Assembly: GCF_026016325.1 (NCBI RefSeq)
Contig: NZ_CP087203.1
Coordinates: 620,001 to 684,000 of the forward strand
DNA from: Pseudomonas sp. B21-056
Lineage (GTDB): Bacteria; Pseudomonadota; Gammaproteobacteria; Pseudomonadales; Pseudomonadaceae
DNA length: 64,000 nucleotides
Direction of reading: 5' to 3'
Part shown: one piece after another, positions 28,956-37,802 of the stretch
Numbering within the stretch: the first letter of the stretch is position 1
How the letters are laid out: every line of letters starts with the position of its first letter
Translations under genes and position numbers: made by a program
Notes under the pieces: generated by a model
What the model saw: only the letters and a program-made list of their open reading frames with translations
Databases searched by the model: none
Told to the model about the DNA's origin: nothing

Positions 28956-29127
28956 TGTGGCGAGGGAGCTTGCTCCCGCTGGGCCTGTAGGAGCTGTCGA
29001 GCGAAGCGAGGCTGCGATCTTTCCCCTGCCAATTGAGTCGCAAGCGAAAGATCAAAATCAAAAGATCGCAGGCTTCGCCAGCTCCTACAATTACCGCCGC
29101 CGAGCGCAAGCAAGCTCCCTCGCCACA
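28956..29127. repeat. Nested inverted repeats upstream of the toxin-like gene
   Basis: An outer pair (GTGGCGAGGGAGCTTGCTCC at 28957 and GCAAGCTCCCTCGCCACA ending at 29127) encloses a complete type B pair (28986-29089). The outer arms resemble type C elements at their ends. Together with the ygiQ terminator this fills the 348-base gap before the next gene, and no further gene is seen in it. Confidence 0.8.
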
Positions 29128-29177
29128 GGGGCCGTGTTGATAAAGCGTTGACCTTCAGATTCCCAAGGACGATTGAT

Positions 29178-30098
29178 ATGAGCACCCCGTTACCCGGCAT
29201 CGGCATGGACTACAGCCCCTCCCAATTCATGGCCCGCCAACGCATCGAAAGCCAGATCAACCTGCCAAGGCTGTTCGCCGCCATTGACGCCGACCCCGGC
29301 ATCGTCGGCGCGGGGGGGGTGTATATCGATGCTGAGTTCAACGTGGTGACCCTGCGCGAGTTCAAGCCGATCTGCAGCATCAAGCCCAAGCGGATCATCT
29401 TGCGCGAGGCGCAGAAGTACATCGCCCCGGCCCAGTTTGCCCAACAGGTACAGGACAATCCTCGGGAGTCGCGTTTGGTCGGGGAGGCAATTAACACCAG
29501 TTTATCGTGTGCCGGAGCCGTTATCGGTTGGGTCGTGGTACTTAGCGGTTCTGTTGCCGTCCCGTTTTCAGCAGGCGCCAGCAGTGTGATCGCTGCTCTC
29601 GGCTATACGGCTGCCGTCGCCAGTACTGCTCAGTGTTTTGCGAGCGGCTATCGCGTAAGCAATGAAATAAGCAATCCTGCCCGAAATGATCAGCTCGACA
29701 GTGAAGAGTGGTATCAGTACACGATGATTGCGCTGGACGCCGCGTCCCTGGTTGGGGTGGGTGCGTCTTCGCTGACGACTCTCAAGCTGGTCAGATTGAA
29801 TAAAGCTACGACAGGTAAAAGTGTGCGGGAGGTGCTCAGGGGGCTCAATCGACAAGAGCGGGCCAAATTGACCAAGGAGTTGTTGAGTATCAATGACCCT
29901 CGTTTGACTTCAAAACTGCTCAAGCTGAAGCAGTTGTCCGGTGAACTCCCCAAACGCTTCACATCGACTCAGCTCAAGCATGCAACGGTCACGCAGATAC
30001 GGGACGCTTTGGGGGCTGCTATCGGCCTCACCGGAAGCGCAATTTCCGGAAATGTCCGCACCATTGCCGTAGGCCTGTATGAAGAGATTGACCAATGA
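29178..30098 (+). CDS. Putative membrane-active toxin with conserved N-terminal domain
   Basis: A 306-residue protein with no enzyme motif I recognise. Residues 1-100 are polar (MSTPLPGIGMDYSPSQFMARQRIESQI; YIDAEFNVVTLREFKPICS) and use the GC-rich codons of the chromosome. Residues about 106-158 form a Gly/Ala/Ser/Val-rich hydrophobic region (CAGAVIGWVVVLSGSVAVPFSAGASSVIAALGYTAAVAST) long enough for two membrane helices. A basic helical stretch and a second Gly/Ala-rich segment near 275-300 follow. No signal peptide. From about 29480 on, base composition drops towards AT. The next gene overlaps by four bases and encodes a membrane protein. Toxin/immunity is inferred from this layout, not shown. 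Confidence 0.45.
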   Translation: MSTPLPGIGMDYSPSQFMARQRIESQINLPRLFAAIDADPGIVGAGGVYIDAEFNVVTLREFKPICSIKPKRIILREAQKYIAPAQFAQQVQDNPRESRLVGEAINTSLSCAGAVIGWVVVLSGSVAVPFSAGASSVIAALGYTAAVASTAQCFASGYRVSNEISNPARNDQLDSEEWYQYTMIALDAASLVGVGASSLTTLKLVRLNKATTGKSVREVLRGLNRQERAKLTKELLSINDPRLTSKLLKLKQLSGELPKRFTSTQLKHATVTQIRDALGAAIGLTGSAISGNVRTIAVGLYEEIDQ

Positions 30099-30556
30099 AG
30101 GATCAACCCAGTATCCGCAGTTTTCTATTCAGATATTTTCCCGTTTTCATCGGGGCGATATTGGCATCGATCTTTGCTTTGGCATGTGCGATTCCGCTGT
30201 TCTTTGACAGCTATTTTCGCAACCTTCCCCTGGCCGAAGGTGCGAAGTGGTCTTTCCTGAGTGGGATTGCCCTCACCCTTGTCATCGTGCATTGCAATTT
30301 CATGATTGCGCGCGGACGTCCTCGCTGGGTGGTGCCGTTGGTAATAGTGCTGGGGCTTTGCTTTTTATGTGTACTGCCTACGATTGAATATCGTCCCAAC
30401 AGACTGATCTACAGTTTAAGTCTGCTTTTTTCATTGCTTGCTCTGCTCCTTCTCAACAGCAAACGCCATCGGGAAATGCGCAGCAAACTCGTCGAAATTC
30501 GCCGCCAGCGTGAACGCCTCACCCAAGCGATAAAGACCTCGCGCCCCCGCCGCTGA
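30095..30556 (+). CDS. Small membrane protein, putative immunity partner
   Basis: A 153-residue protein with four predicted membrane helices: about residues 11-34 (RYFPVFIGAILASIFALACAIPLFF), 48-67, 77-93 (VVPLVIVLGLCFLCVLP) and 102-120. A basic cytoplasmic tail (NSKRHREMRSKLVEIRRQRERLTQAIKTSRPRR) follows. It starts in ATGA with the stop of the gene before, so its synthesis is coupled to it. Codon use is AT-rich like the second half of that gene. Small multi-helix inner-membrane proteins are the usual immunity partners of pore-forming effectors; that role here is an inference. Confidence 0.45.
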   Translation: MKDQPSIRSFLFRYFPVFIGAILASIFALACAIPLFFDSYFRNLPLAEGAKWSFLSGIALTLVIVHCNFMIARGRPRWVVPLVIVLGLCFLCVLPTIEYRPNRLIYSLSLLFSLLALLLLNSKRHREMRSKLVEIRRQRERLTQAIKTSRPRR

Positions 30557-30731
30557 GTCGATTCGCTACGATCCCCGCCACATTTATGTGCACCTCTGTG
30601 CACAGGAACTCGAGCAACGTCCGGTTTTAGTGCTCTACTGCCTTGAGTAGACGCAGAAAGTGTCCGGCCAGCCTGCATGGCATAAGTCTTGCGCCGCTTT
30701 CTATTCCGCCCAGGTTTGCAGGAGGCACGCC

Positions 30732-33700
30732 GTGTCGATCCATGTCGCATTGCATCACGTCACGCATTACCGCTACGACCGCGCCGTCGAGCTTGGCCCA
30801 CAGATCGTTCGTCTGCGCCCCGCGCCCCACAGCCGTACGCGGATTCTGTCCTACGCGCTGAAGGTCTCGCCTGAGCAGCATTTCATCAACTGGCAGCAGG
30901 ATCCCCAGGGCAACTACCTGGCGCGGTTGGTGTTCCCCGAGAAAACCGAAGAGCTGCGGATCGAGGTCGATCTGCTGGCGGAAATGGCGGTGTTCAATCC
31001 GTTCGACTTTTTCCTCGAACCCTACGCCGAGCAGATTCCGTTCGCCTATGGAGCCGATGAGAAGCACGAGCTGATGCCGTACCTGGAAACGTTGCCGCTG
31101 ACGCCGAAATTCAAGGCCTACCTGGATGGTATCGACCGCACGCCGCTGCCGGCGGTGGATTTCCTGGTGGCGCTCAACCAGCGTCTGCACGACGACATCA
31201 GCTATTTGATCCGCATGGAACCCGGCGTCCAGACCCCGGAGCACACCCTGGAGCAGGCGTCCGGTTCCTGCCGCGACTCGGCCTGGCTGCTGGTGCAACT
31301 GTTGCGTCACCTGGGCCTGGCCGCGCGGTTTGTCTCCGGCTACCTGATCCAGCTGACCGCCGATGTGAAAAGCCTCGATGGCCCGTCCGGTACCGAAGTG
31401 GATTTCACCGACCTGCATGCCTGGTGCGAGGTCTACCTGCCCGGCGCCGGTTGGATCGGCCTGGATGCGACGTCCGGCCTGTTTGCCGGCGAGGGGCATA
31501 TTCCCTTGGCGTGCAGCCCGGATCCTTCATCGGCGGCACCGATCACGGGGCTGGTGGAGCCTTGCGAGTGCGAATTCAGCCACGACATGTCTGTCGAGCG
31601 GGTCTGGGAAGCACCGCGGGTGACCAAGCCCTACACCGAAGAGCAATGGCAGGCGATCCAGGCGTTGGGCCGACAGATCGACGCCGACCTGCTGGAGGGT
31701 GACGTGCGGCTGACCATGGGCGGTGAGCCGACCTTCGTTTCCATCGATGACCCGGACGGCGCCGAGTGGAACACGGCGGCGCTCGGCCCGGACAAGCGCC
31801 GGCTCTCCGCCGAGCTGTTCCAGCGCATGCGCAAGCACTATGCGCCCGAGGGGCTGGTGCATTTCGGCCAGGGCAAGTGGTACCCCGGCGAACAGTTACC
31901 GCGCTGGTCGCTCAACTGTTATTGGCGGCGTGACGGCGTGCCGATCTGGCATAACAGCGCCTTGATCGCGGACGAGCAGCAGGACCACGGTGCCGATGGC
32001 GAGATGGCCGGGCGTTTTTTGACAAGCGTCGCTGAGCGTTTGAACATTCCTGCGCGCTTCGTGTTTCCGGCCTACGAAGACAACTTCTACTACCTCTGGC
32101 GCGAAGGCGCGTTGCCTTCGAATGTCAGCGCCCAGGACCCACGCCTGGACGATGCCCTGGAGCGGGCCCGGTTGCGCAAGGTCTTCAGCCAGGGCCTGGA
32201 TAAGGTGATCGGTCAGGTCCTGCCACTGGCCCGCACCGCCAAGGGCGATCAATGGCAGAGCGGTCGCTGGTACCTGCGGGACAATCACTGCCGATTGGTG
32301 CCGGGGGATTCACCCCTGGGCTATCGCTTGCCGCTGGCATCCCAGCCCTGGGTGACGGCAGCCGAATATCCGTTCATCCACCCCACCGACCCGAATCAGG
32401 ATTTGCCCGAGCTGCCCGACGCTGAACAACTGGCGTGTCACGGCGAGGCGCTGATCGAACCGGATCGCGTACCGGAAATCGACGTGTCCGCCGACTGGCT
32501 GACCCGCACCGCATTCTGCGCCGAGGCCCGCGAAGGTCGCCTGTATCTGTTCATGCCGCCGCTGGAACGGGTCGAGGATTACCTTGAACTGGTCAGCGCT
32601 ATCGAGGCCACTGCCGAGGAACTGCAATGTCCGGTGTTGCTGGAGGGCTATGAGCCGCCGAGCGATCCACGCCTGGGCAACTTCCGCATCACGCCCGATC
32701 CGGGGGTGATTGAAGTGAACGTGCAACCGTCGGCGTCCTGGGACGAGTTGGTCGAGCGCACCGAGTTCCTCTACGAGCAGGCACGACAAACCCGACTGAC
32801 CACCGAGAAGTTCATGATCGACGGTCGACACACCGGCACGGGCGGCGGTAACCATTTCGTCCTCGGCGGTGCGACGCCGGCTGACTCGCCGTTCCTGCGC
32901 CGCCCCGATCTGCTGCGCAGCCTGATCAGCTACTGGCATAACCATCCGTCCTTGTCCTACCTGTTTTCCGGATTGTTCATCGGCCCGACGTCCCAGGCGC
33001 CCCGGGTGGACGAAGCGCGTAACGATGCGTTGTACGAACTGGAAATCGCCTTCGCGCAAATGCCGGAGCCTGGTGAGGAGTGCCCGCCGTGGCTGGTTGA
33101 CCGGTTGTTGCGCAACCTGCTGATCGATGTGACCGGCAACACCCACCGTGCCGAATTCTGCATCGACAAGCTGTACTCGCCGGACGGCGCCACCGGGCGC
33201 CTCGGCCTGCTGGAGCTGCGTGCCTTTGAAATGCCTCCCCACGCCCGCATGAGCCTGGCCCAGCAATTGTTGCTGCGGGCGCTGGTGGCGCGGTTCTGGC
33301 GCGAACCTTATGCGCCGGCAAAACTGGCGCGCTGGGGCACCGAGCTGCATGACCGGTTTCTGTTGCCCCACTTCATCGAACAGGACTTTACCGATGTCAT
33401 CGATGAACTGAATGCCGCCGGTTACCCGCTGCGGGCCGAGTGGTTCGCGGCGCACCTGGAGTTCCGTTTCCCCAAGGTGGGCGATTACGCGGCAGGCGGT
33501 ATCGAGCTGCAACTGCGCCAGGCCCTGGAGCCTTGGCATGTATTGGGCGAGGAGGGCGCAGTCGGTGGCACCGTGCGCTATGTGGATTCATCCCTGGAGC
33601 GCTTGCAGGTCAAGCTCAGCGGCCTGGCACCGCAACGGTATCTGCTGACGTGCAACGGTGTGCCGGTGCCGCTGCAACCCACCGGTCGGGTTGGGGAGTT

Positions 33701-34016
33701 CGTCGCCGGGGTGCGTTTCCGTGCCTGGCAGCCAGCCAGTTGCCTGCAGCCGACCATCCCGGTCCACGCGCCGCTGGTCTTCGATCTGCTCGATACCTGG
33801 ATGCAACGTTCGGTGGGCGGTTGCCAGTACCACGTCGCCCACCCGGGCGGGCGCAACTACGACAGCCTGCCGGTCAATGCCAACGAGGCCGAGAGCCGGC
33901 GGATGGCGCGGTTCTTCCGTCTGGGACATACACCTGGGAAACTGCCGATACCCAATCTGGAGGTGGATGACGAGTTTCCTCTGACGCTCGATCTGCGGCG
34001 TTTTCAGGGGGCCTGA
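30732..34016 (+). CDS. Transglutaminase-like protein with DUF2126 domain
   Basis: A 1094-residue protein. The N-terminus (HVALHHVTHYRYDRAVELGPQIVRLRPAP) is the bacterial transglutaminase N-domain. The transglutaminase-like peptidase core has Cys180 (ASGSCRDSAWLL), His229 (DLHAWCEVYLPG) and Asp245 (IGLDATSG) as the triad. The remaining 750 residues are the long DUF2126 region with GEPTFVSIDDPDG, HTGTGGGNHFVLGG and FRITPDPGVIEVNVQPS. The GTG at 30732 has an AGGAGG site seven bases upstream. It begins a three-gene cluster with an ATP-grasp/alpha-E protein and a second transglutaminase, a set proposed from comparative genomics to make or process a peptide. The product is unknown. Confidence 0.88.
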   Translation: MSIHVALHHVTHYRYDRAVELGPQIVRLRPAPHSRTRILSYALKVSPEQHFINWQQDPQGNYLARLVFPEKTEELRIEVDLLAEMAVFNPFDFFLEPYAEQIPFAYGADEKHELMPYLETLPLTPKFKAYLDGIDRTPLPAVDFLVALNQRLHDDISYLIRMEPGVQTPEHTLEQASGSCRDSAWLLVQLLRHLGLAARFVSGYLIQLTADVKSLDGPSGTEVDFTDLHAWCEVYLPGAGWIGLDATSGLFAGEGHIPLACSPDPSSAAPITGLVEPCECEFSHDMSVERVWEAPRVTKPYTEEQWQAIQALGRQIDADLLEGDVRLTMGGEPTFVSIDDPDGAEWNTAALGPDKRRLSAELFQRMRKHYAPEGLVHFGQGKWYPGEQLPRWSLNCYWRRDGVPIWHNSALIADEQQDHGADGEMAGRFLTSVAERLNIPARFVFPAYEDNFYYLWREGALPSNVSAQDPRLDDALERARLRKVFSQGLDKVIGQVLPLARTAKGDQWQSGRWYLRDNHCRLVPGDSPLGYRLPLASQPWVTAAEYPFIHPTDPNQDLPELPDAEQLACHGEALIEPDRVPEIDVSADWLTRTAFCAEAREGRLYLFMPPLERVEDYLELVSAIEATAEELQCPVLLEGYEPPSDPRLGNFRITPDPGVIEVNVQPSASWDELVERTEFLYEQARQTRLTTEKFMIDGRHTGTGGGNHFVLGGATPADSPFLRRPDLLRSLISYWHNHPSLSYLFSGLFIGPTSQAPRVDEARNDALYELEIAFAQMPEPGEECPPWLVDRLLRNLLIDVTGNTHRAEFCIDKLYSPDGATGRLGLLELRAFEMPPHARMSLAQQLLLRALVARFWREPYAPAKLARWGTELHDRFLLPHFIEQDFTDVIDELNAAGYPLRAEWFAAHLEFRFPKVGDYAAGGIELQLRQALEPWHVLGEEGAVGGTVRYVDSSLERLQVKLSGLAPQRYLLTCNGVPVPLQPTGRVGEFVAGVRFRAWQPASCLQPTIPVHAPLVFDLLDTWMQRSVGGCQYHVAHPGGRNYDSLPVNANEAESRRMARFFRLGHTPGKLPIPNLEVDDEFPLTLDLRRFQGA

Positions 34017-34043
34017 ACACATAAGGAAACTGAAGAGGTTTAC

Positions 34044-34219
34044 CTGTAGCGAGGGGATTTTCTGTGGTGAGGGGATTTATTGTGGCGAGGGGATTCATCC
34101 CCGTTGGGGGCGAAGCCCCCCATAATTAATGCCTGCTACACCGCGGTGCCTGGATTGGGGCCGCTGCGCAGCCCAGCGGGGATAAATCCCCTCGCCACAG
34201 AAAATCCTTCTCACAGAGG
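34044..34219. repeat. Type C inverted repeat with tandem half-copies
   Basis: The core is TGTGGCGAGGGGATTCATCCCCGTTGGGGGCGAAGCCCCC facing CCAGCGGGGATAAATCCCCTCGCCACA. On the left, the first 17 bases are repeated three times in a row with small changes (TGTAGCGAGGGGATTTT, TGTGGTGAGGGGATTTA, TGTGGCGAGGGGATT), and a matching degenerate half lies on the right. It fills the 305-base gap between the DUF2126 gene and the next gene, which otherwise shows no clear promoter. Confidence 0.85.
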
Positions 34220-34321
34220 TATTGCGCCGGTCATGCCGTTCACATGCCCAGCCATGGCATCTATCCGCGCATCACACCCTTGCGCTAGTCTCACCTTTCA
34301 CTGCCGTCTGCCGAGTTTTCC

Positions 34322-36808
34322 ATGCCTGACCTGCTTGACCGTTACCCGCTGACACCGGGCACCTATCACGAATTGCTGGACGACAGCGGCGCGGTGCGTC
34401 CGCACTGGCGACGGTTGCTTGACCAGTTGCAGCGCAGCACGCCGGCGCAGTTGATGCAGCGTCAGGCATTGTTGGCGCGACAGATCCAGGAAAACGGCGT
34501 CACCTATAACGTCTATGCCGATCCGAAGGGCGCCGACCGGCCGTGGGAGCTGGACCTGTTGCCCCACGTCGTCGATGCGCAGGAGTGGAAACAGCTGTCG
34601 GCCGGTATTGCCCAACGTGCCCGGTTGCTCAACGCGGTGCTGGCCGACCTCTACGGGCCGCAACGGCTGATCAGCGAGGGCCTGTTGCCGGCGGAGCTGG
34701 TATTCGGGCACAACAATTTCCTCTGGCCCTGCCAGGGCATCAGCCCGCCGGACGGGATTTTCCTGCATTTGTATGCCGTGGACCTGGCGCGCACGCCCGA
34801 TGGTCGTTGGTGGGTCACGGCGGATCGGACCCAGGCGCCTTCCGGAGCCGGTTATGCGTTGGAAAACCGCATGATCGTCTCCCGCGCTTTTCCCGATCTG
34901 TATCGGGACCTGAAGGTTCAGCACCTGTCCGGTTTCTTTCGCACCTTGCAGGAAACCCTCGCCCGGCAGGCCCCCAGCGATGGCGAGCCGCCCCTGGTGG
35001 TGCTGTTGACGCCGGGGCGCTTCAACGAAAGCTATTTCGAACACCTTTACCTCGCGCGCCAGCTTGGCTATCCGCTGGTGGAAGGGGGCGACCTGACCGT
35101 TCGCGACGCCACGGTCTACCTCAAGACCCTCAGCGGGCTGCGTCGGGTCCACGCGATCATGCGCCGGCTCGACGATGATTTTTGCGATCCGCTGGAGCTG
35201 CGCACCGATTCGGCCCTGGGTGTGCCGGGGTTGCTGGAGGCGGTGCGCCAGGGCCGGGTGCTGGTGGCCAACGCCTTGGGCAGTGGCGTGCTGGAGTCGC
35301 CGGGTCTGTTGGGGTTCCTGCCGAAGATCTGCCAATTCCTGTTTGGCGAAGACTTGCTGCTGCCTTCCATCGCCACCTGGTGGTGCGGCGAGCCGCCGGT
35401 GCTGGCCCAGGCCCTGGAGAAGCTGCCTCACCTGTTGATCAAGCCGGCGTTCCCTTCCCAGAGCTTCAGGCCGGTGTTCGGTCGTGACCTGAACGAAGAG
35501 CAACGCGGCCGTCTGGCGGCACGGATCCAGGCGCGGCCCTACGCGTATATGGCCCAGGAGCTGCCGCAGCTGTCCCAGGCCCCGGTCTGGCAGGCCGAAG
35601 ACGGTCTGTTGCAGCCGCGGGCCATCGGTATGCGCGTGTATGCGGTGTCCGGTGAGGAGGATTATCGGGTGCTGCCGGGCGGCCTGACCCGGGTGGCGGC
35701 CGAGGCCGACGCCGAAGTGGTGTCGATGCAGCGCGGCGGCGCCAGCAAGGACACCTGGGTGCTGGGAGAGCAGGCGCCAGGCAGTGAACAATGGAAGGCC
35801 CAGCGCACCGTGGGTGTTCACGACCTGGTCCGGCGGGATCCGTACCTGCCGTCCCGGGTGGTGGAAAACCTGTTCTGGTTCGGTCGCTATTGCGAGCGCT
35901 GCGATGACAGCGCGCGTCTGCTGCGGATCATGCTGGCGCGTTATGTCGATGGCGATGATCCGCAGGCCCTGCAATCGGCAGTGTCCCTGGGTGAAAGCCT
36001 GATGCTGCTGCCCGAAGAGGGTGAGCTGCCCGAGCGTCTGCTGGCGGCGTTGCTGGGCGACGACTGGTCGTTCAGCCTGCGCTCCAACCTGCAGCGCTTG
36101 CAGTGGGCGGCCTCGCAGGTGCGTGGCAAATTGTCCCGGGAGAACTGGCAGGCGTTGGTGGAGTTGCAGCGCGAGGCTCTGGAGCTGGAAACCGAAGAAG
36201 CGGATTTCGGTGAACTGCTGGATTTTCTCAACCGACTGGTGATGTCCCTGGCGGCGCTTTCCGGCTTCGCCCTGGACGACATGACCCGCGATGAGGGTTG
36301 GCGCTTCCTGATGATCGGCCGGCGCCTGGAGCGCCTGCAATTTCTCAGCAGCAGCCTGGCCGCGTTCCTGCGAGGCGAAGCGGTGTTCGATCAGGCCGGG
36401 CTGGAATGGCTGCTGGAGCTGGGCAACAGCAGCATTACTTACCGCTCACGCTACCTGGCGGTCGCCCAGTTGATCCCGGTGCTCGACCTGTTGCTGCTGG
36501 ACGAGCAGAACCCCCACGCGGTGCTCTTCCAGTTGAAACTGGTGACCCGTACCCTCAAGCGCTTGAACGATGACTTTGGCGCGCCCAGGGAAACCGCATT
36601 GCCGGAGTTGGTGACGCGTCTGTCACGCTTTGACCTGCGTTGCCTGGAGAATCCGCTGTTTGGCGAAGCCAGCCTGCGCGCAGCGCTCGATGGTCTGGCC
36701 GAGCTGTTGCAGGAAGTGGCCGATGTCAGCGGTCAGGTGTCGGATCGCCTGGCCTTGCGTCACTTTGCCCACGTCGATGACGTCAGCCAGCGCACGGTGT
36801 CCGTATGA
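34322..36808 (+). CDS. Circularly permuted ATP-grasp protein fused to an alpha-E domain
   Basis: An 828-residue fusion. Residues about 1-480 are the circularly permuted ATP-grasp type 2 domain (AYPVDLARTPDGRWWV-like: LYAVDLARTPDGRWWVTADRTQAPSGAGYALENR; LTPGRFNESYFEHLYLARQLGYPLVEGGDL). From about residue 505 the all-helical alpha-E domain begins (YLPSRVVENLFWFGRYCERCDDSARLLRIM). In many bacteria these are two separate proteins; the fused form is also known. ATP-grasp enzymes join a carboxylate to an amine through an acyl phosphate, so a peptide-bond-forming role is likely. The substrate is unknown. It overlaps the next gene by four bases. Confidence 0.88.
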   Translation: MPDLLDRYPLTPGTYHELLDDSGAVRPHWRRLLDQLQRSTPAQLMQRQALLARQIQENGVTYNVYADPKGADRPWELDLLPHVVDAQEWKQLSAGIAQRARLLNAVLADLYGPQRLISEGLLPAELVFGHNNFLWPCQGISPPDGIFLHLYAVDLARTPDGRWWVTADRTQAPSGAGYALENRMIVSRAFPDLYRDLKVQHLSGFFRTLQETLARQAPSDGEPPLVVLLTPGRFNESYFEHLYLARQLGYPLVEGGDLTVRDATVYLKTLSGLRRVHAIMRRLDDDFCDPLELRTDSALGVPGLLEAVRQGRVLVANALGSGVLESPGLLGFLPKICQFLFGEDLLLPSIATWWCGEPPVLAQALEKLPHLLIKPAFPSQSFRPVFGRDLNEEQRGRLAARIQARPYAYMAQELPQLSQAPVWQAEDGLLQPRAIGMRVYAVSGEEDYRVLPGGLTRVAAEADAEVVSMQRGGASKDTWVLGEQAPGSEQWKAQRTVGVHDLVRRDPYLPSRVVENLFWFGRYCERCDDSARLLRIMLARYVDGDDPQALQSAVSLGESLMLLPEEGELPERLLAALLGDDWSFSLRSNLQRLQWAASQVRGKLSRENWQALVELQREALELETEEADFGELLDFLNRLVMSLAALSGFALDDMTRDEGWRFLMIGRRLERLQFLSSSLAAFLRGEAVFDQAGLEWLLELGNSSITYRSRYLAVAQLIPVLDLLLLDEQNPHAVLFQLKLVTRTLKRLNDDFGAPRETALPELVTRLSRFDLRCLENPLFGEASLRAALDGLAELLQEVADVSGQVSDRLALRHFAHVDDVSQRTVSV

Positions 36809-37695
36809 TGAACGCCCGTTACCAGATTCTTCACGACACCCACTACCACTACGACAGCCCGGTGTCCCTGGCCCAGCAGCTTGCCCACCTGTGGCCACGG
36901 TCCTGTGATTGGCAGCGCTGCACCGATCAGCAGTTATTGATCAGCCCGGAACCGACGACCCGCCGGGATGAACTGGATGTGTTCGGTAACCCGCTGACCC
37001 GCCTGGCCTTCGAGCGGCCCCATGACGAGTTGCTGGTCAACGCCCGCCTGAGCATCGAGGTGCTGGCCCGTCCCGAGCTGGATTTCAACCTGTCGCCGGC
37101 CTGGGAGTCGACTTGCCAGGCGCTGACCTACAGCAGCCGGCCGCTTTCCGAGGCGTTGCTGGACGCGTGTCGCTACCGCTTCGAGTCACCCTACGTGCAC
37201 CTCAAGCGCAGCTTCGTCGAGTTTTCCGAAAGCTGCTTCCCAGCGGGACGCCCGCTGATGTTGTGCATCCGGGCGCTGATGGAGAAGATTTTCGATGAAT
37301 TCACCTTCGATGCCGAGGCGACCCAGGTGGCGACGCCGCTGGTGGAGGTGCTGGAGCGGCGGCGGGGCGTGTGCCAGGACTTTGCCCACCTGATGCTGGC
37401 CTGCGTGCGCTCCCGTGGGCTGGCGGCGCGTTACGTCAGCGGCTACCTGCTGACCCAGCCACCGCCCGGCCAGCCACGGCTGATTGGCGCCGATGCGTCC
37501 CACGCCTGGATCTCGGTGTTTTGCCCGGCGCTGGGCTGGGTGGATTTCGACCCGACCAATAATGTGCAGCCGGCCCTGGAGCACATCACCCTGGCCTGGG
37601 GGCGGGATTTTTCCGACGTGTCGCCGTTACGCGGGGTGATCCTGGGGGGCGGTAATCACGACCCTGAGGTGCGGGTGACCGTGATGCCGTTGTAG
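36805..37695 (+). CDS. Transglutaminase-like cysteine peptidase family protein
   Basis: A 296-residue protein with a transglutaminase N-domain (YQILHDTHYHYDSPVSLAQQLAHLWPR) and a core with Cys190 (GVCQDFAHLMLACVRSRGLAARYVSGYL), His233 (ASHAWISVF) and Asp249 (WVDFDPTNN). The N-terminal motif resembles that of the large DUF2126 protein two genes upstream (HVTHYRYDRAV against HDTHYHYDSPV), suggesting they are paralogues. The start overlaps the ATP-grasp/alpha-E stop (ATGATGA), so the two are coupled. The stop codon TAG lies in the first bases of a type B repeat. Confidence 0.9.
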   Translation: MMNARYQILHDTHYHYDSPVSLAQQLAHLWPRSCDWQRCTDQQLLISPEPTTRRDELDVFGNPLTRLAFERPHDELLVNARLSIEVLARPELDFNLSPAWESTCQALTYSSRPLSEALLDACRYRFESPYVHLKRSFVEFSESCFPAGRPLMLCIRALMEKIFDEFTFDAEATQVATPLVEVLERRRGVCQDFAHLMLACVRSRGLAARYVSGYLLTQPPPGQPRLIGADASHAWISVFCPALGWVDFDPTNNVQPALEHITLAWGRDFSDVSPLRGVILGGGNHDPEVRVTVMPL

Positions 37696-37802
37696 GCGCC
37701 GCCGAAGGCTCGGGCCGCGTTCGGACGATCTTTTGATCTTTCGCTTTGGGACTCAAGCGTCAGGAGAAGGATCGCAGCCTTGCTTCGCTCGGCAGCTCCT
37801 AC
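37691..37802. repeat. Type B inverted repeat overlapping two gene ends
   Basis: The left arm (TGTAGGCGCCGCCGAAGGCTCG..GATCTTTTGATC) is degenerate; the right arm (GATCGCAGCCTTGCTTCGCTCGGCAGCTCCTAC) is good. Its left end contains the stop codon of the transglutaminase gene and its right end reaches the stop codon of the convergent LOG gene. Confidence 0.75.

Noticed and set aside
29178..30098. NAD synthetase or another metabolic enzyme label for the first islet gene
   Set aside because: No PP-loop or other NAD synthetase motif is present; the true nadE is at 39300-40127.
34298..36340. 680-codon minus-strand frame opposite the ATP-grasp/alpha-E gene
   Set aside because: Shadow frame: Gln/Arg/His-rich low-complexity protein, no ribosome site.
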